64,000 bases of DNA from assembly GCF_026107645.2 (NCBI RefSeq), contig NZ_JAPCHV010000010.1:62001-126000 (forward strand), written 5' to 3'. Below the pieces are notes generated by a model. It saw only the letters and a program-made list of their open reading frames with translations, ran no database searches and was not told the origin of the DNA. Below are positions 42,673 through 50,491 of the stretch, in pieces (position 1 is the first letter of the stretch; the number at the start of each line of letters is the position of its first letter). A program made the translations under genes and the position numbers. This stretch comes from Flavobacterium sp. MFBS3-15. Its GTDB lineage: Bacteria; Bacteroidota; Bacteroidia; Flavobacteriales; Flavobacteriaceae.

Positions 42673-43524
42673 ATGGGAGATAAAACAATACAAATCTTGA
42701 AAGACAAAAAAGAGCTCATTCTTGAGCGTTGGATAAATAAACAGAAGGCGGAAGACAATTATTTTAATGCAGATGAACAGCAGCAGGATTCTGAGGAATT
42801 GCTTGATGCTTTCCTGTCTGCGCTGGACGACCATAACATCGACGACAGGAACGCGCGCGAGTTTGATAAAGTATACGAAATACTTATGGGTATTTCGGTT
42901 TCCAGGGCAAAAAGGGGATTTTCGCCACGTGAAACAGGGGTTTACCTTTTCTCGCTTAAGGAATCGCTTTTAGAAACCCTTGCGGAGGGAATAGGTGATC
43001 CTGAAAAGCTTTACACCGACAGTCTTAAAGTGAGCAAAATAATAGACAACATGACCATACTCACGTTTGAAGGGTATATTAAGGGACGTGAGGATGTAAT
43101 TGCGAGGCAAACGGATGAAATAACCGAAATTTCTACACCTGTAATCCGTGTATGGGACGGTGTTGTGGCACTGCCCATCATTGGTACACTTGACAGCTCA
43201 AGGACACAGGTAATTATGGAGAACCTTTTGGTGCAGATTGTAGAAACGGGCAGCACGATCGCTATTCTGGACATTTCGGGTGTTCCTGCAATGGATACCC
43301 TGGTTGCGCAGCATCTTATAAAAACAGTAAGCGCGACCAGGCTTCTTGGTGCCGAATGCATCATCAGTGGCATAAGGCCGGAAATCGCCCAAATAGTAGT
43401 GCATTTAGGTATAGACTTATCCAACATTATCACAAAATCTACACTGGCTAATGCCCTGCAAACGGCATTTAACATGCTGCAGTTAGAGGTAAACAAGAAA
43501 AAGGGCATAACCCCGAATAATTAA
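42673..43524 (+). CDS. rsbR: RsbR-type stressosome protein
   Basis: 283 residues. The N-terminal ~135 residues are an all-helical sensor domain (KKELILERWINKQKAEDN ... SRAKRGFSPRETGVYLFSLKESLLETL), like the RsbRD-type sensor and not the globin form of B. subtilis RsbRA. From ~152 a STAS domain follows (STPVIRVWDGVVALPIIGTL ... VRPEIAQ-like SGIRPEIAQIVVHLGIDLS). Phosphoacceptor sites by comparison with B. subtilis RsbRA: Ser175 where Thr171 is usual, and Thr209 for Thr205. RsbR and RsbS form a large cytosolic complex that holds the kinase RsbT until stress. First gene of a five-gene operon with rsbS 4 bases behind. Confidence 0.9.
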   Translation: MGDKTIQILKDKKELILERWINKQKAEDNYFNADEQQQDSEELLDAFLSALDDHNIDDRNAREFDKVYEILMGISVSRAKRGFSPRETGVYLFSLKESLLETLAEGIGDPEKLYTDSLKVSKIIDNMTILTFEGYIKGREDVIARQTDEITEISTPVIRVWDGVVALPIIGTLDSSRTQVIMENLLVQIVETGSTIAILDISGVPAMDTLVAQHLIKTVSATRLLGAECIISGIRPEIAQIVVHLGIDLSNIITKSTLANALQTAFNMLQLEVNKKKGITPNN

Positions 43525-43528
43525 TATT

Positions 43529-43927
43529 ATGGAAAGAATCCCGATTTTAAAGATGGGCGATTTCCTGCTTGTTACCATACAAGTGGACTTATATGACCAA
43601 CTTGCCGAAAATCTTGAGACCGACCTTGTGAATTCTGTAAAAAAGCACAATTCAAAAGGAGTCCTTATCGATATATCTTCTGTTTCCATCATAGACTCTT
43701 TCATGGGCCGGATTTTGGGTAATATAGGTGTCATGACTAAAATAATGGGTGCAGAGTCTGTTATTGTAGGTATGCAGCCTGCTGTTGCCATAACGCTGGT
43801 TGAACTTGGCCTGACCCTCACAGGAGTTTCTACCGCGCTCAATGTTGAGAAGGGCATGGACCTGTTACGTTCCAGAATTTTTATAAATGAAGGAAATGAA
43901 AACAGCCATGAGTACAACACGGATTAA
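43529..43927 (+). CDS. rsbS: RsbS-type STAS scaffold protein
   Basis: 132 residues, a single STAS domain close to B. subtilis RsbS: RIPILKMGDFLLVTIQVDL, VLIDISSVSIIDSFMGRILG and ESVIVGMQPAVAITLVELGL. The phosphoacceptor is Ser57 in IIDSF, equal to Ser59 in B. subtilis; RsbT phosphorylates it to release itself from the stressosome, and an RsbX-type phosphatase resets it. The C-terminal ~15 residues (INEGNENSHEYNTD) are an addition and overlap the start of rsbT. Confidence 0.92.
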   Translation: MERIPILKMGDFLLVTIQVDLYDQLAENLETDLVNSVKKHNSKGVLIDISSVSIIDSFMGRILGNIGVMTKIMGAESVIVGMQPAVAITLVELGLTLTGVSTALNVEKGMDLLRSRIFINEGNENSHEYNTD

Positions 43928-44321
43928 AGAAGAATTTACCATAAGCCGCGAGCAGGATGTTGTTCCTTTTCGTAATAAGGTGAAAGATGCTGCAGTAAAG
44001 ATAGGGATGGGCATGCTGAACCAAACCAAGCTCATTACTGCCGCAAGCGAACTCGTGAGGAACCTCTTGAAATACGGAGGCGGCGGGACAGTCTGCATAG
44101 AGCAGGTGAACAATGGGAGGGAAGATGGCATCAGGCTGATATTTTCTGATAAAGGGCCCGGTATACCCGATGTAGCTCTTGCCCTCAAAGATGGTTACAG
44201 TACCGGTAAAAGCCTGGGGCTGGGTCTGCCCGGCAGCAAAAGGCTTGTGAATGAGTTTGATATACGTTCAACTGTTGGCGTTGGGACAACGGTTACAATA
44301 ATAAAATGGAAGAATGGATGA
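43908..44321 (+). CDS. rsbT: RsbT-type serine/threonine kinase
   Basis: 137 residues from ATG 43908 (MSTTRIKEEFTISREQDVV); ATGs at 43887 and 43896 in the same frame are alternatives. A complete GHKL ATPase fold: N box ITAASELVRNLLKYGGGG, G1 IFSDKGPGIPD, G2 STGKSLGLGLPGSKRLVNEF and a closing GTTVTIIKW. It should phosphorylate the STAS domains of RsbR and RsbS. In B. subtilis released RsbT activates the phosphatase RsbU; here the next gene encodes a different phosphatase. It overlaps rsbS by 20 bases and the phosphatase gene by 8. Confidence 0.92.
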   Translation: MSTTRIKEEFTISREQDVVPFRNKVKDAAVKIGMGMLNQTKLITAASELVRNLLKYGGGGTVCIEQVNNGREDGIRLIFSDKGPGIPDVALALKDGYSTGKSLGLGLPGSKRLVNEFDIRSTVGVGTTVTIIKWKNG

Positions 44322-45327
44322 TGCCGTATTTGTTAATTATAAAATAGACGACAGAAGCTATGTTTCCTACATAAAAAGGGAAATTCATAACCTGGTAACC
44401 GGTATCGGGTTTAGTCCTAAGAAAGTTGGCGAAGTAGATATCGTTATTTCTGAACTGACTTCAAACCTTATCAAATTTGCCGATGAAGGTGAATTGCTCT
44501 ACAGGTTAGGAAATGATGACGGAGGCGATTTTCTTGAGGTTTTCTGCCTTGATAACGGTAAAGGAATAAAAGACCTTTCGAAAATGCTGCTCGACGGCAT
44601 GTCTTCCTCAGATACCCTTGGACAGGGGCTTGGGGCGATAAAAAGGCTTAGCCATTCGTCATCCATATATACACTTCCGGGCTGGGGCACTGTAATGCAC
44701 AGCAGGATATATATTGATGACACTGTGGAACGAAGGCAAACTACAGTTGAAACAGGTGTGGTGCAGGTGTGCTGCCCCGGTGAAACGGTTTGCGGTGACG
44801 GTTTCAGTACAAAAAAGATAGGAAACGGCATGCAGTTCCTGATGGGCGATGGGCTGGGGCATGGCATAAATGCCCATGAGGCCGCTCTGGCAGCAATAAA
44901 AGCTTTTAAAAGCTGTCGCGAGGTAAGCCCTACCGCAGTAATACGGCATATCCATGAAAACGTAAAGAAAACCAGAGGCCTTGTAGCCACTGTTGCGTAT
45001 TTGGATTATACGGCAAAAAAATGGCACATGTGCGGTGTTGGCAATATCTCGACCGTATTGTTTACCGGATTGTATGGCAAGACACACACACCTTATAATG
45101 GGATTGTGGGTATGAATATCCCCAGGACACTCACTGATACAGTGCTGGATCTGGAAAAGTATCAAACACTGATAATGCATTCTGACGGCCTGAGGTCAAG
45201 ATGGAATCTGGCTAACCTCCCCGGTATATTAAAGCATGACCCGAATGTGATTGCAGCTGCACTTTATAAAGACAATGCACGATTTAATGACGATATGTCT
45301 GTGCTTGCCGCCAAAATCAATATATGA
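44314..45327 (+). CDS. SpoIIE-type (PP2C) phosphatase fused to an RsbT-like ATPase domain, RsbX-like
   Basis: 337 residues. The N-terminal ~140 residues form a GHKL domain (N box VDIVISELTSNLIKFADEG, G1 VFCLDNGKGIKDL, G2 LGQGLGAIKRL). The C-terminal ~190 residues are a PP2C-type phosphatase: GNGMQFLMGDGLGHGINAHEAA, VGNISTVLF, MHSDGLRSRW and NDDMSVLAAKI, supplying the metal-binding Asps. By position it should reset phosphorylated RsbR/RsbS. The ATPase half means it could also bind STAS proteins the way RsbT does. It overlaps rsbT by 8 bases and the kinase gene by 4 (ATGA). Confidence 0.9.
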   Translation: MDDAVFVNYKIDDRSYVSYIKREIHNLVTGIGFSPKKVGEVDIVISELTSNLIKFADEGELLYRLGNDDGGDFLEVFCLDNGKGIKDLSKMLLDGMSSSDTLGQGLGAIKRLSHSSSIYTLPGWGTVMHSRIYIDDTVERRQTTVETGVVQVCCPGETVCGDGFSTKKIGNGMQFLMGDGLGHGINAHEAALAAIKAFKSCREVSPTAVIRHIHENVKKTRGLVATVAYLDYTAKKWHMCGVGNISTVLFTGLYGKTHTPYNGIVGMNIPRTLTDTVLDLEKYQTLIMHSDGLRSRWNLANLPGILKHDPNVIAAALYKDNARFNDDMSVLAAKINI

Positions 45328-46937
45328 TGAAAGAAATTATACGTTTAAGCCTCGATAACGATATGGACCTTATCCTGGCCCACAAACGCGCTATGAAGCT
45401 TGCCGACCTTTGCGGACTGATGATGTCGGCACAAACCAGGTTTGCTACGGCTGTTTCTGAAATCGCAAGATGCTCTATATCTTCAGGAGAAAACTCAAGG
45501 CTAGTATTGGGGATAGTTTCGCTAAGCGGCGGTAAAAAAGAAATATCGGCCGTGATTTATGATAAAGTGAACCTTAGCGAATGCAACCCTGAGGCATTTG
45601 CTTATGCGTCCAGATTGGCCAGGAATATAGAAACGAGGCATAATAATGGCGTATATGAGGTAACGCTAAACCTTAGGATACCATATTCCGGTGTAATTTC
45701 GTCCAGCCGTATCGAATATTTCATTGAATATTTTTCAAGGGAAGCACCGTTATCGCCATACGACGAGCTTCGTAAGAAGAACATGCAGCTGATAGAACTT
45801 ACAGAGAAATTAAGTGACAGCGAAAGCAGTTACAGGCAGCTCACAGACGCACTGCCGCTTATAGTTTTCTCAGTCTCAAAAAACGGGGCCGTAACGCTCG
45901 CAAATAAAAACGTGAAGGAAATGTTGGGTTCGTCCTTCAATGATTTTTCAATTACGACCCTTCAGCGATGGTTTAAAAGCGAAGATGTTGGAGGGATTTC
46001 TGAATGTTGGGAAACCGCACGCCGAAAGAATATCGCATGCTCTTTCCAGTCAAGGGTGAAAATAGGTGAGGAATATCTTTGGCATCTTGTATCTATAGTT
46101 CCCAATAAGGATGAGCAGGGTAATATTTCTGATTGGATTGTGACCATGGTAAACATCCATGCGCAAAAACTTGTGGAAGAAACCCTGAAAGACAATAAGG
46201 AATTACGTGATGCTCAGGAAAGCCTGAAGGCATCCAATGAGGAACTTTCGCAAAAGAATAAGGAGCTGGAGCAATTTGCATACATTGCAAGCCACGATCT
46301 TCAGGAGCCTCTGCGCAAGATTATGAATTTTACATCGCTTGCACAACGCAACCTTACCGAAGCGGAAAAGGAAAAGCTGTATTTTCATAAGATCAACAAT
46401 TCGGCCGAGAGAATGTCAAGGCTTATAAAAGACGTGCTTAATTATTCGCGTGTTTCGGGTGCCGAAACCGCGTTTGAAGAAGTCGATCTTAATTATATAC
46501 TGAGCGATGTAGTAAGCGATTTTGAATTCCAGGTGCAGGAAAAGAATGCCGAAATCATTGTTGACAAATTACCGGCGGTAAATGGTGTTTCAGTACAGCT
46601 GAACCAGTTATTCTACAACCTGATAGGAAACTCCCTGAAATTTGTAACCGAAAACCCGGTTGTTACTATAGCTTACGAATCCATATCGGGGGATAAAACC
46701 GCTAAAGGCAGGGGTTTGCACAGGATAACCGTATCCGATAATGGCATTGGCATCGAATCAAGGCATATTTCAAAGCTGTTCACTATATTCAGGAGGCTGC
46801 ATGCCCAAAACGAATATGAAGGGACAGGAATCGGCCTTGCCTTATGCAAAAAAATTGTAGAGAATCATGGCGGCAGCATTGAGATTCAGAGTACGCCAAA
46901 TGTGGGTACAAGCATTATAATTTACCTTCCCGTATAG
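45324..46937 (+). CDS. Hybrid sensor histidine kinase with degenerate RsbT-like input domain and PAS domain
   Basis: 537 residues, no membrane segment. Residues ~1-150 resemble an RsbT-type ATPase (AHKRAMKLADLCGLMMSAQTRFATAVSEIARCSIS), but the N-box Asn is Cys50 and no G boxes follow, so ATP binding looks lost. Residues ~165-290 are a PAS domain (SSYRQLTDALPLIVFSVSKNG), then a coiled coil (LKASNEELSQKNKELEQFAY). The kinase core follows: H box ASHDLQEPLRKI, N box NQLFYNLIGNSLKF, G1 VSDNGIGIE, G2 GTGIGLALCKKIVENHGG. It has no receiver domain or adjacent regulator. Start ATG 45324 or 45327. The last gene of the operon; its output is unknown. Confidence 0.9.
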   Translation: MMKEIIRLSLDNDMDLILAHKRAMKLADLCGLMMSAQTRFATAVSEIARCSISSGENSRLVLGIVSLSGGKKEISAVIYDKVNLSECNPEAFAYASRLARNIETRHNNGVYEVTLNLRIPYSGVISSSRIEYFIEYFSREAPLSPYDELRKKNMQLIELTEKLSDSESSYRQLTDALPLIVFSVSKNGAVTLANKNVKEMLGSSFNDFSITTLQRWFKSEDVGGISECWETARRKNIACSFQSRVKIGEEYLWHLVSIVPNKDEQGNISDWIVTMVNIHAQKLVEETLKDNKELRDAQESLKASNEELSQKNKELEQFAYIASHDLQEPLRKIMNFTSLAQRNLTEAEKEKLYFHKINNSAERMSRLIKDVLNYSRVSGAETAFEEVDLNYILSDVVSDFEFQVQEKNAEIIVDKLPAVNGVSVQLNQLFYNLIGNSLKFVTENPVVTIAYESISGDKTAKGRGLHRITVSDNGIGIESRHISKLFTIFRRLHAQNEYEGTGIGLALCKKIVENHGGSIEIQSTPNVGTSIIIYLPV

Positions 46938-47036
46938 TGTAGTTTTTTAATTTTAACATGTTAAAAATCAGTCTTTCTGATACTTTGGGCACAGACCTTG
47001 CGTTATGTATTGCCTATTGATGATGAAAAGGACTGA

Positions 47037-47810
47037 ATGAAGAAGAAACTCGCACTATGGCTTTCCGTAACGGGGATGCTGTGCCTGAATGCCCAGGAAA
47101 GGATTATCATTGGCAGCGACACGCTTGTCAACCGCACTAAAATTTCAGGAAAAACATCTGTTTATAAAAAGCTTCTGGTGCCAACCGTCCTTGTCGGATA
47201 TGGCGCTATGGGATTGTGCAGCGATGAATTGAGGAATATCAACTCAAACGTCCGTGTGAGCGTAAACGGAGAAAGAGGCCAGCGTACAAGTATTGATGAC
47301 TATACAAGGTATGCCCCCGCGGCCACCGTATATGCCCTCAACCTGATGGGGGTAGAGGGGAAGCACAATTTCCGTGACCGTACCGTAATCCTGGTAACAT
47401 CGCACCTTATCATGTGCGGATCGGTTATGGGGATGAAGAAGCTGGCAGGGGTAAAGAGGCCTGACGGCAGTACCGATAACTCCTTCCCGTCCGGTCATAC
47501 GGCCACTGCTTTTGCGGGTGCGGAATTCCTGTGGCAGGAGTATAAGGATGTTTCTGTATGGTATGGTGTTGCCGGCTATGTGGTGGCTACAGGAACCGGC
47601 CTGCTGCGCATATACAACGACCGCCACTGGCTTACCGATGTGGCTGCCGGGGCGGGGATAGGCATATTGAGCACAAAGCTGGCCTACTGGATACACCCCT
47701 GGATGCAGAAACAGCTTTTTGGGGCAGGAGAGGACAAGAAATACAGCGCACTTGCCATGCCTTTTTATAATGGGGAACAGGTGGGGCTGACTATTGCGGT
47801 GCGGTTTTGA
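47037..47810 (+). CDS. PAP2-family phosphatase, exported/membrane
   Basis: 257 residues with signal peptide MKKKLALWLSVTGMLCLNAQ. Phosphatase motifs KKLAGVKRPDGS, NSFPSGHTATAFAGA and YNDRHWLTDVAAGAGIG are complete, within three to four hydrophobic segments. It is of the lipid-A-phosphatase/undecaprenyl diphosphatase type and probably acts at the periplasmic face; the particular lipid is unknown. It begins 99 bases after the kinase and may be a separate unit; a hairpin follows its stop. Confidence 0.9.
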   Translation: MKKKLALWLSVTGMLCLNAQERIIIGSDTLVNRTKISGKTSVYKKLLVPTVLVGYGAMGLCSDELRNINSNVRVSVNGERGQRTSIDDYTRYAPAATVYALNLMGVEGKHNFRDRTVILVTSHLIMCGSVMGMKKLAGVKRPDGSTDNSFPSGHTATAFAGAEFLWQEYKDVSVWYGVAGYVVATGTGLLRIYNDRHWLTDVAAGAGIGILSTKLAYWIHPWMQKQLFGAGEDKKYSALAMPFYNGEQVGLTIAVRF

Positions 47811-47853
47811 CGAATCCTTTTTCCTTCCGCAATGTTAGGTTTGCATAAAAGCA

Positions 47854-47878
47854 AAAATCCCTCCGGAAGAGGGATTTT
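47854..47878. terminator. Terminator between the PAP2 gene and the 52-residue gene
   Basis: Perfect 10-bp stem AAAATCCCTC / GAGGGATTTT with loop CGGAA, symmetric enough to work in both directions. Confidence 0.85.
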
Positions 47879-47917
47879 GTAAAGTACTTTTTGCTTCTAG
47901 GTTATTGACTGTTATAG

Positions 47918-48076
47918 TTACGGCCTCCTGCCCACTGCGAGCCTGTAAAGGATACCTATGATTGCCAACACCAATAAAATGTGGATAAGGCTACCTACTG
48001 ATTCTTGAAAGCCAAAGTATCCAACAAGCCATCCTATGATAAGGATTACAACGATCAACCAAATTAAATCTCTCAT
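47918..48076 (-). CDS. Small lmo0937-family membrane protein, 52 residues
   Basis: ATG at 48076 reads MRDLIWLIVVILIIGWLVGY, then a short polar turn (FGFQESVGSL) and a second helix (IHILLVLAIIGILYRLAVG) ending RRP and TAA. Two membrane helices of this type belong to the lmo0937 family, small proteins of unknown role, some stress-linked. It is convergent with the PAP2 gene. Too short for usual gene callers' minimum length but very regular. Confidence 0.85.
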   Translation of the reverse strand: MRDLIWLIVVILIIGWLVGYFGFQESVGSLIHILLVLAIIGILYRLAVGRRP

Positions 48077-48221
48077 GACGGTAATATTTTAAATAGTTAG
48101 TAGGATAAAATTACTGCATTCATTACAGTATAGTTAATTAATTAAGAATCTTTTGGCTGCTAAAGTTTTCTTAACAGACTGGTGTTTGTAGGAGCGGCGG
48201 TAAATAAATGCGCAAAATCAT

Positions 48222-48250
48222 TTTGCCTGTGGTATAATTGCCTACTTTTG
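48222..48250 (+). promoter_or_regulatory. kmo promoter
   Basis: TTTG (48222-48225), 17 bases, then TACTTTTG (48243-48250): a full Bacteroidetes promoter, 21 bases upstream of the chosen ATG. Confidence 0.8.
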
Positions 48251-48271
48251 CCCTGTATTAGAATATTGTGC

Positions 48272-49615
48272 ATGCAAACTCCCTTAAAAATAGCCATAGT
48301 AGGCTCGGGCCTTGTGGGTTCGCTACTGGCAATCTACCTTAAAAAGGCAGGCCACACCGTTCATGTTTATGACCGTAGCCCGGATATCAGGAATGTGAAT
48401 TTTACCGGGCGTTCCATTAATCTTGCCATGTCCAATCGTGGCTGGCGCGCGCTCGATGATATGGGCCTTGGTGACGCAATAAGGGAAATTGCCATCCCGA
48501 TGGACAAGCGGGCCATACATACGGTCGGGCAGCCGCTCAACTACCTGTACTACGGCAAAGAAGGCGAGAGCATCTATTCCTTATCGCGCGGTGTACTCAA
48601 TCGCAAGATGGTGACCCTGGCTGAAGAGGCGGGGGCGGAGTTCTTTTTCAATACGCGGGTTTGGGACGTAACCATGGCTACTGCAACACTGCACACTGGT
48701 GAAACGGAACAGGGCGCATGGGACGAAAGGAACTATGACATCGTATTTGGTGCCGACGGGGCTTTCTCAAGGGTGCGCCACAGGATGCAGCGCCAAAACA
48801 TGTTCAATTATTCGCAGGAATTCCTTAATACCGGATATAAGGAACTGCACATCCCTGCCAATGCCGACGGGACGCATAAGCTCGACAAGAATTCCTTCCA
48901 TATATGGCCGAGGGGCGAGTTTATGCTCATTGCCATGCCCAACCTCGATGGAACCTTTACCTGTACCCTGTTCATGCCGTTTACCGGAGAGAACTCTTTT
49001 GAGGCTTTAAAAGACAGGGAAACTCTTGAGGCATTCTTTTTAAAATATTTCCCTTCTACTACCGATGTAATGCCCGACCTGGTGGAAGATTTCTTTAAAA
49101 ACCCAACCAGCACGCTGGTAACCATGAAGTGCTACCCGTGGACCTTTGAAGACAAGGTTGCACTGATAGGTGATGCCTGCCACGCCATTGTGCCGTTCTA
49201 TGGGCATGGGATGAATGCCGGTTTCGAGGATATTACGATACTCAATCAGTTGATGCAGCAGTTTGGCGACGACTGGAAGACCATATTTAAAGAATATGAG
49301 GAAAGCCGCAAGCCCAATGCCGATGCCATTGCCGAACTCTCTTACCGTAACTTCATGGAAATGAGTTCTGATACAGCAGACCCTTCTTTCATTCTCCGGA
49401 AAAAGATCGAAAAACGCTTCTCTGAAAAATACCCCGACAGGTGGCTGCCGCTATACAGCCGTGTAACCTTCAGCCACCGCCCATATGCCGAAGCCCTTGC
49501 CCTGGGCGACCGCCAAAAGGCCATTATGGACGAAGTAATGCTCATTGACGGCCTGTCCGGTAAGTGGGATTCGCCGGAAGTGGATAATAAAATATTGGAG
49601 CTGCTTCAAAAGTAG
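48272..49615 (+). CDS. kmo: Kynurenine 3-monooxygenase
   Basis: 447 residues from ATG 48272 (MQTPLKIAIVGSGLVGSLLA); the frame is open to 48182, but that part lies upstream of the promoter. FAD-binding IAIVGSGLVGSLLAIYLKKAG and the DG-type VFGADGAFSRVRHRM and LIGDACHAIVPFYGHGMNAGFED motifs mark a class A flavoprotein hydroxylase. NFTGRSINLAMSNRGWRALDDMGL and the VTFSHRPYAEAL tail are typical of KMO. It hydroxylates kynurenine to 3-hydroxykynurenine with NADPH and O2, a step of tryptophan breakdown or eukaryote-like NAD synthesis. No other kynurenine gene is nearby. Confidence 0.94.
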   Translation: MQTPLKIAIVGSGLVGSLLAIYLKKAGHTVHVYDRSPDIRNVNFTGRSINLAMSNRGWRALDDMGLGDAIREIAIPMDKRAIHTVGQPLNYLYYGKEGESIYSLSRGVLNRKMVTLAEEAGAEFFFNTRVWDVTMATATLHTGETEQGAWDERNYDIVFGADGAFSRVRHRMQRQNMFNYSQEFLNTGYKELHIPANADGTHKLDKNSFHIWPRGEFMLIAMPNLDGTFTCTLFMPFTGENSFEALKDRETLEAFFLKYFPSTTDVMPDLVEDFFKNPTSTLVTMKCYPWTFEDKVALIGDACHAIVPFYGHGMNAGFEDITILNQLMQQFGDDWKTIFKEYEESRKPNADAIAELSYRNFMEMSSDTADPSFILRKKIEKRFSEKYPDRWLPLYSRVTFSHRPYAEALALGDRQKAIMDEVMLIDGLSGKWDSPEVDNKILELLQK

Positions 49616-49682
49616 TTTTCAGTCGCAGTCACGGTTTTCAGTTTTCCAGTGGCTGAAATCAATGTGGCTGCGACTGAAAACT
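49614..49682. repeat. 15-bp perfect inverted repeat at the kmo 3' end
   Basis: AGTTTTCAGTCGCAG at 49614-49628 has its exact complement at 49668-49682, enclosing 39 bases of similar CAGTTT wording. It begins inside the kmo stop codon. Confidence 0.85.
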
Positions 49683-49690
49683 GGGACTGT

Positions 49691-50059
49691 TTACTTCTTA
49701 AAAATAAAATAAACCGCCAGTATTAAAAACAAGAACCCCACAGCGTGGTTCCACCGGAAGGTTTCTCCCTTAAAGAAGAGGAGCATGAAAACGGTGAATA
49801 CTACTAAGGTGATTACCTCTTGTATCACCTTCAGTTGAAGTAAAGTAAAGGGGCCACCGTTTTCCTTGTAGCCTATTTTGTTGGCCGGTACCTGGAAAAA
49901 GTATTCGAACAGCGCCAATCCCCAGCTGATCAATATTACGGCAATCAGGCCAAGGTTTTCGAACCACTTCAACTCCTTGAATTTCAGGTGGCCGTACCAT
50001 GCCAGTGTCATGAATATATTGGATAGTACGAGCAGGCCGATGGTAAAAAATCCTTTCAT
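49691..50059 (-). CDS. DUF486/DMT-type small membrane protein
   Basis: 122 residues with four membrane helices (GLLVLSNIFMTLAWYGHL; NLGLIAVILISWGLALFEYF; VIQEVITLVVFTVFMLLF; AVGFLFLILAVYFIFKK). FQVPANKIGYKENGGPFTLLQLKVIQE is the signature segment of DUF486, related to small multidrug/drug-metabolite transporters. Transport role is inferred from the fold. Single gene; its 3' end meets the inverted repeat. Confidence 0.88.
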   Translation of the reverse strand: MKGFFTIGLLVLSNIFMTLAWYGHLKFKELKWFENLGLIAVILISWGLALFEYFFQVPANKIGYKENGGPFTLLQLKVIQEVITLVVFTVFMLLFFKGETFRWNHAVGFLFLILAVYFIFKK

Positions 50060-50491
50060 ATTTTATACATTTAGTTCCGGCTAAAACGGTTTAGGATGAC
50101 TAATTGTACTATTTTTACGATAAAATAGTATCAGTATGTACATTTTAGAGGTGAAATTACTTATTAAAACCAATACGGCAAATTAAAAATACAATGCCTG
50201 CACAATAAATACCCGTTAATTATGTTATTAGTAGGTAATTCGCGTAATTAAATTAAAAAATTAACAAATAATAGATTTAAAGGGTTTAAATTGGATATTG
50301 TATAACAAATAATTTCAAATAACGGTTTCGTTTATATTGTCGTAAGAATAAATTACTGTTAAGAATTGAGAAAAAAAATCAATTTGTTTTTTTTTATGAT
50401 GTAATGATATAAATTTGCCAGTCTTATACAGCTAAATTTTAACAACAAAAGACTATTATTAAAAAATCAGAAAACTAAATTTTTAAAAGAA
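50060..50491. other. 432-base AT-rich gap with the exbB promoter
   Basis: No gene seen. TTTG (50383-50386) and TAAATTTG (50410-50417), 23 bases apart, form a promoter with a leader of about 70 nt to exbB. Confidence 0.65.
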
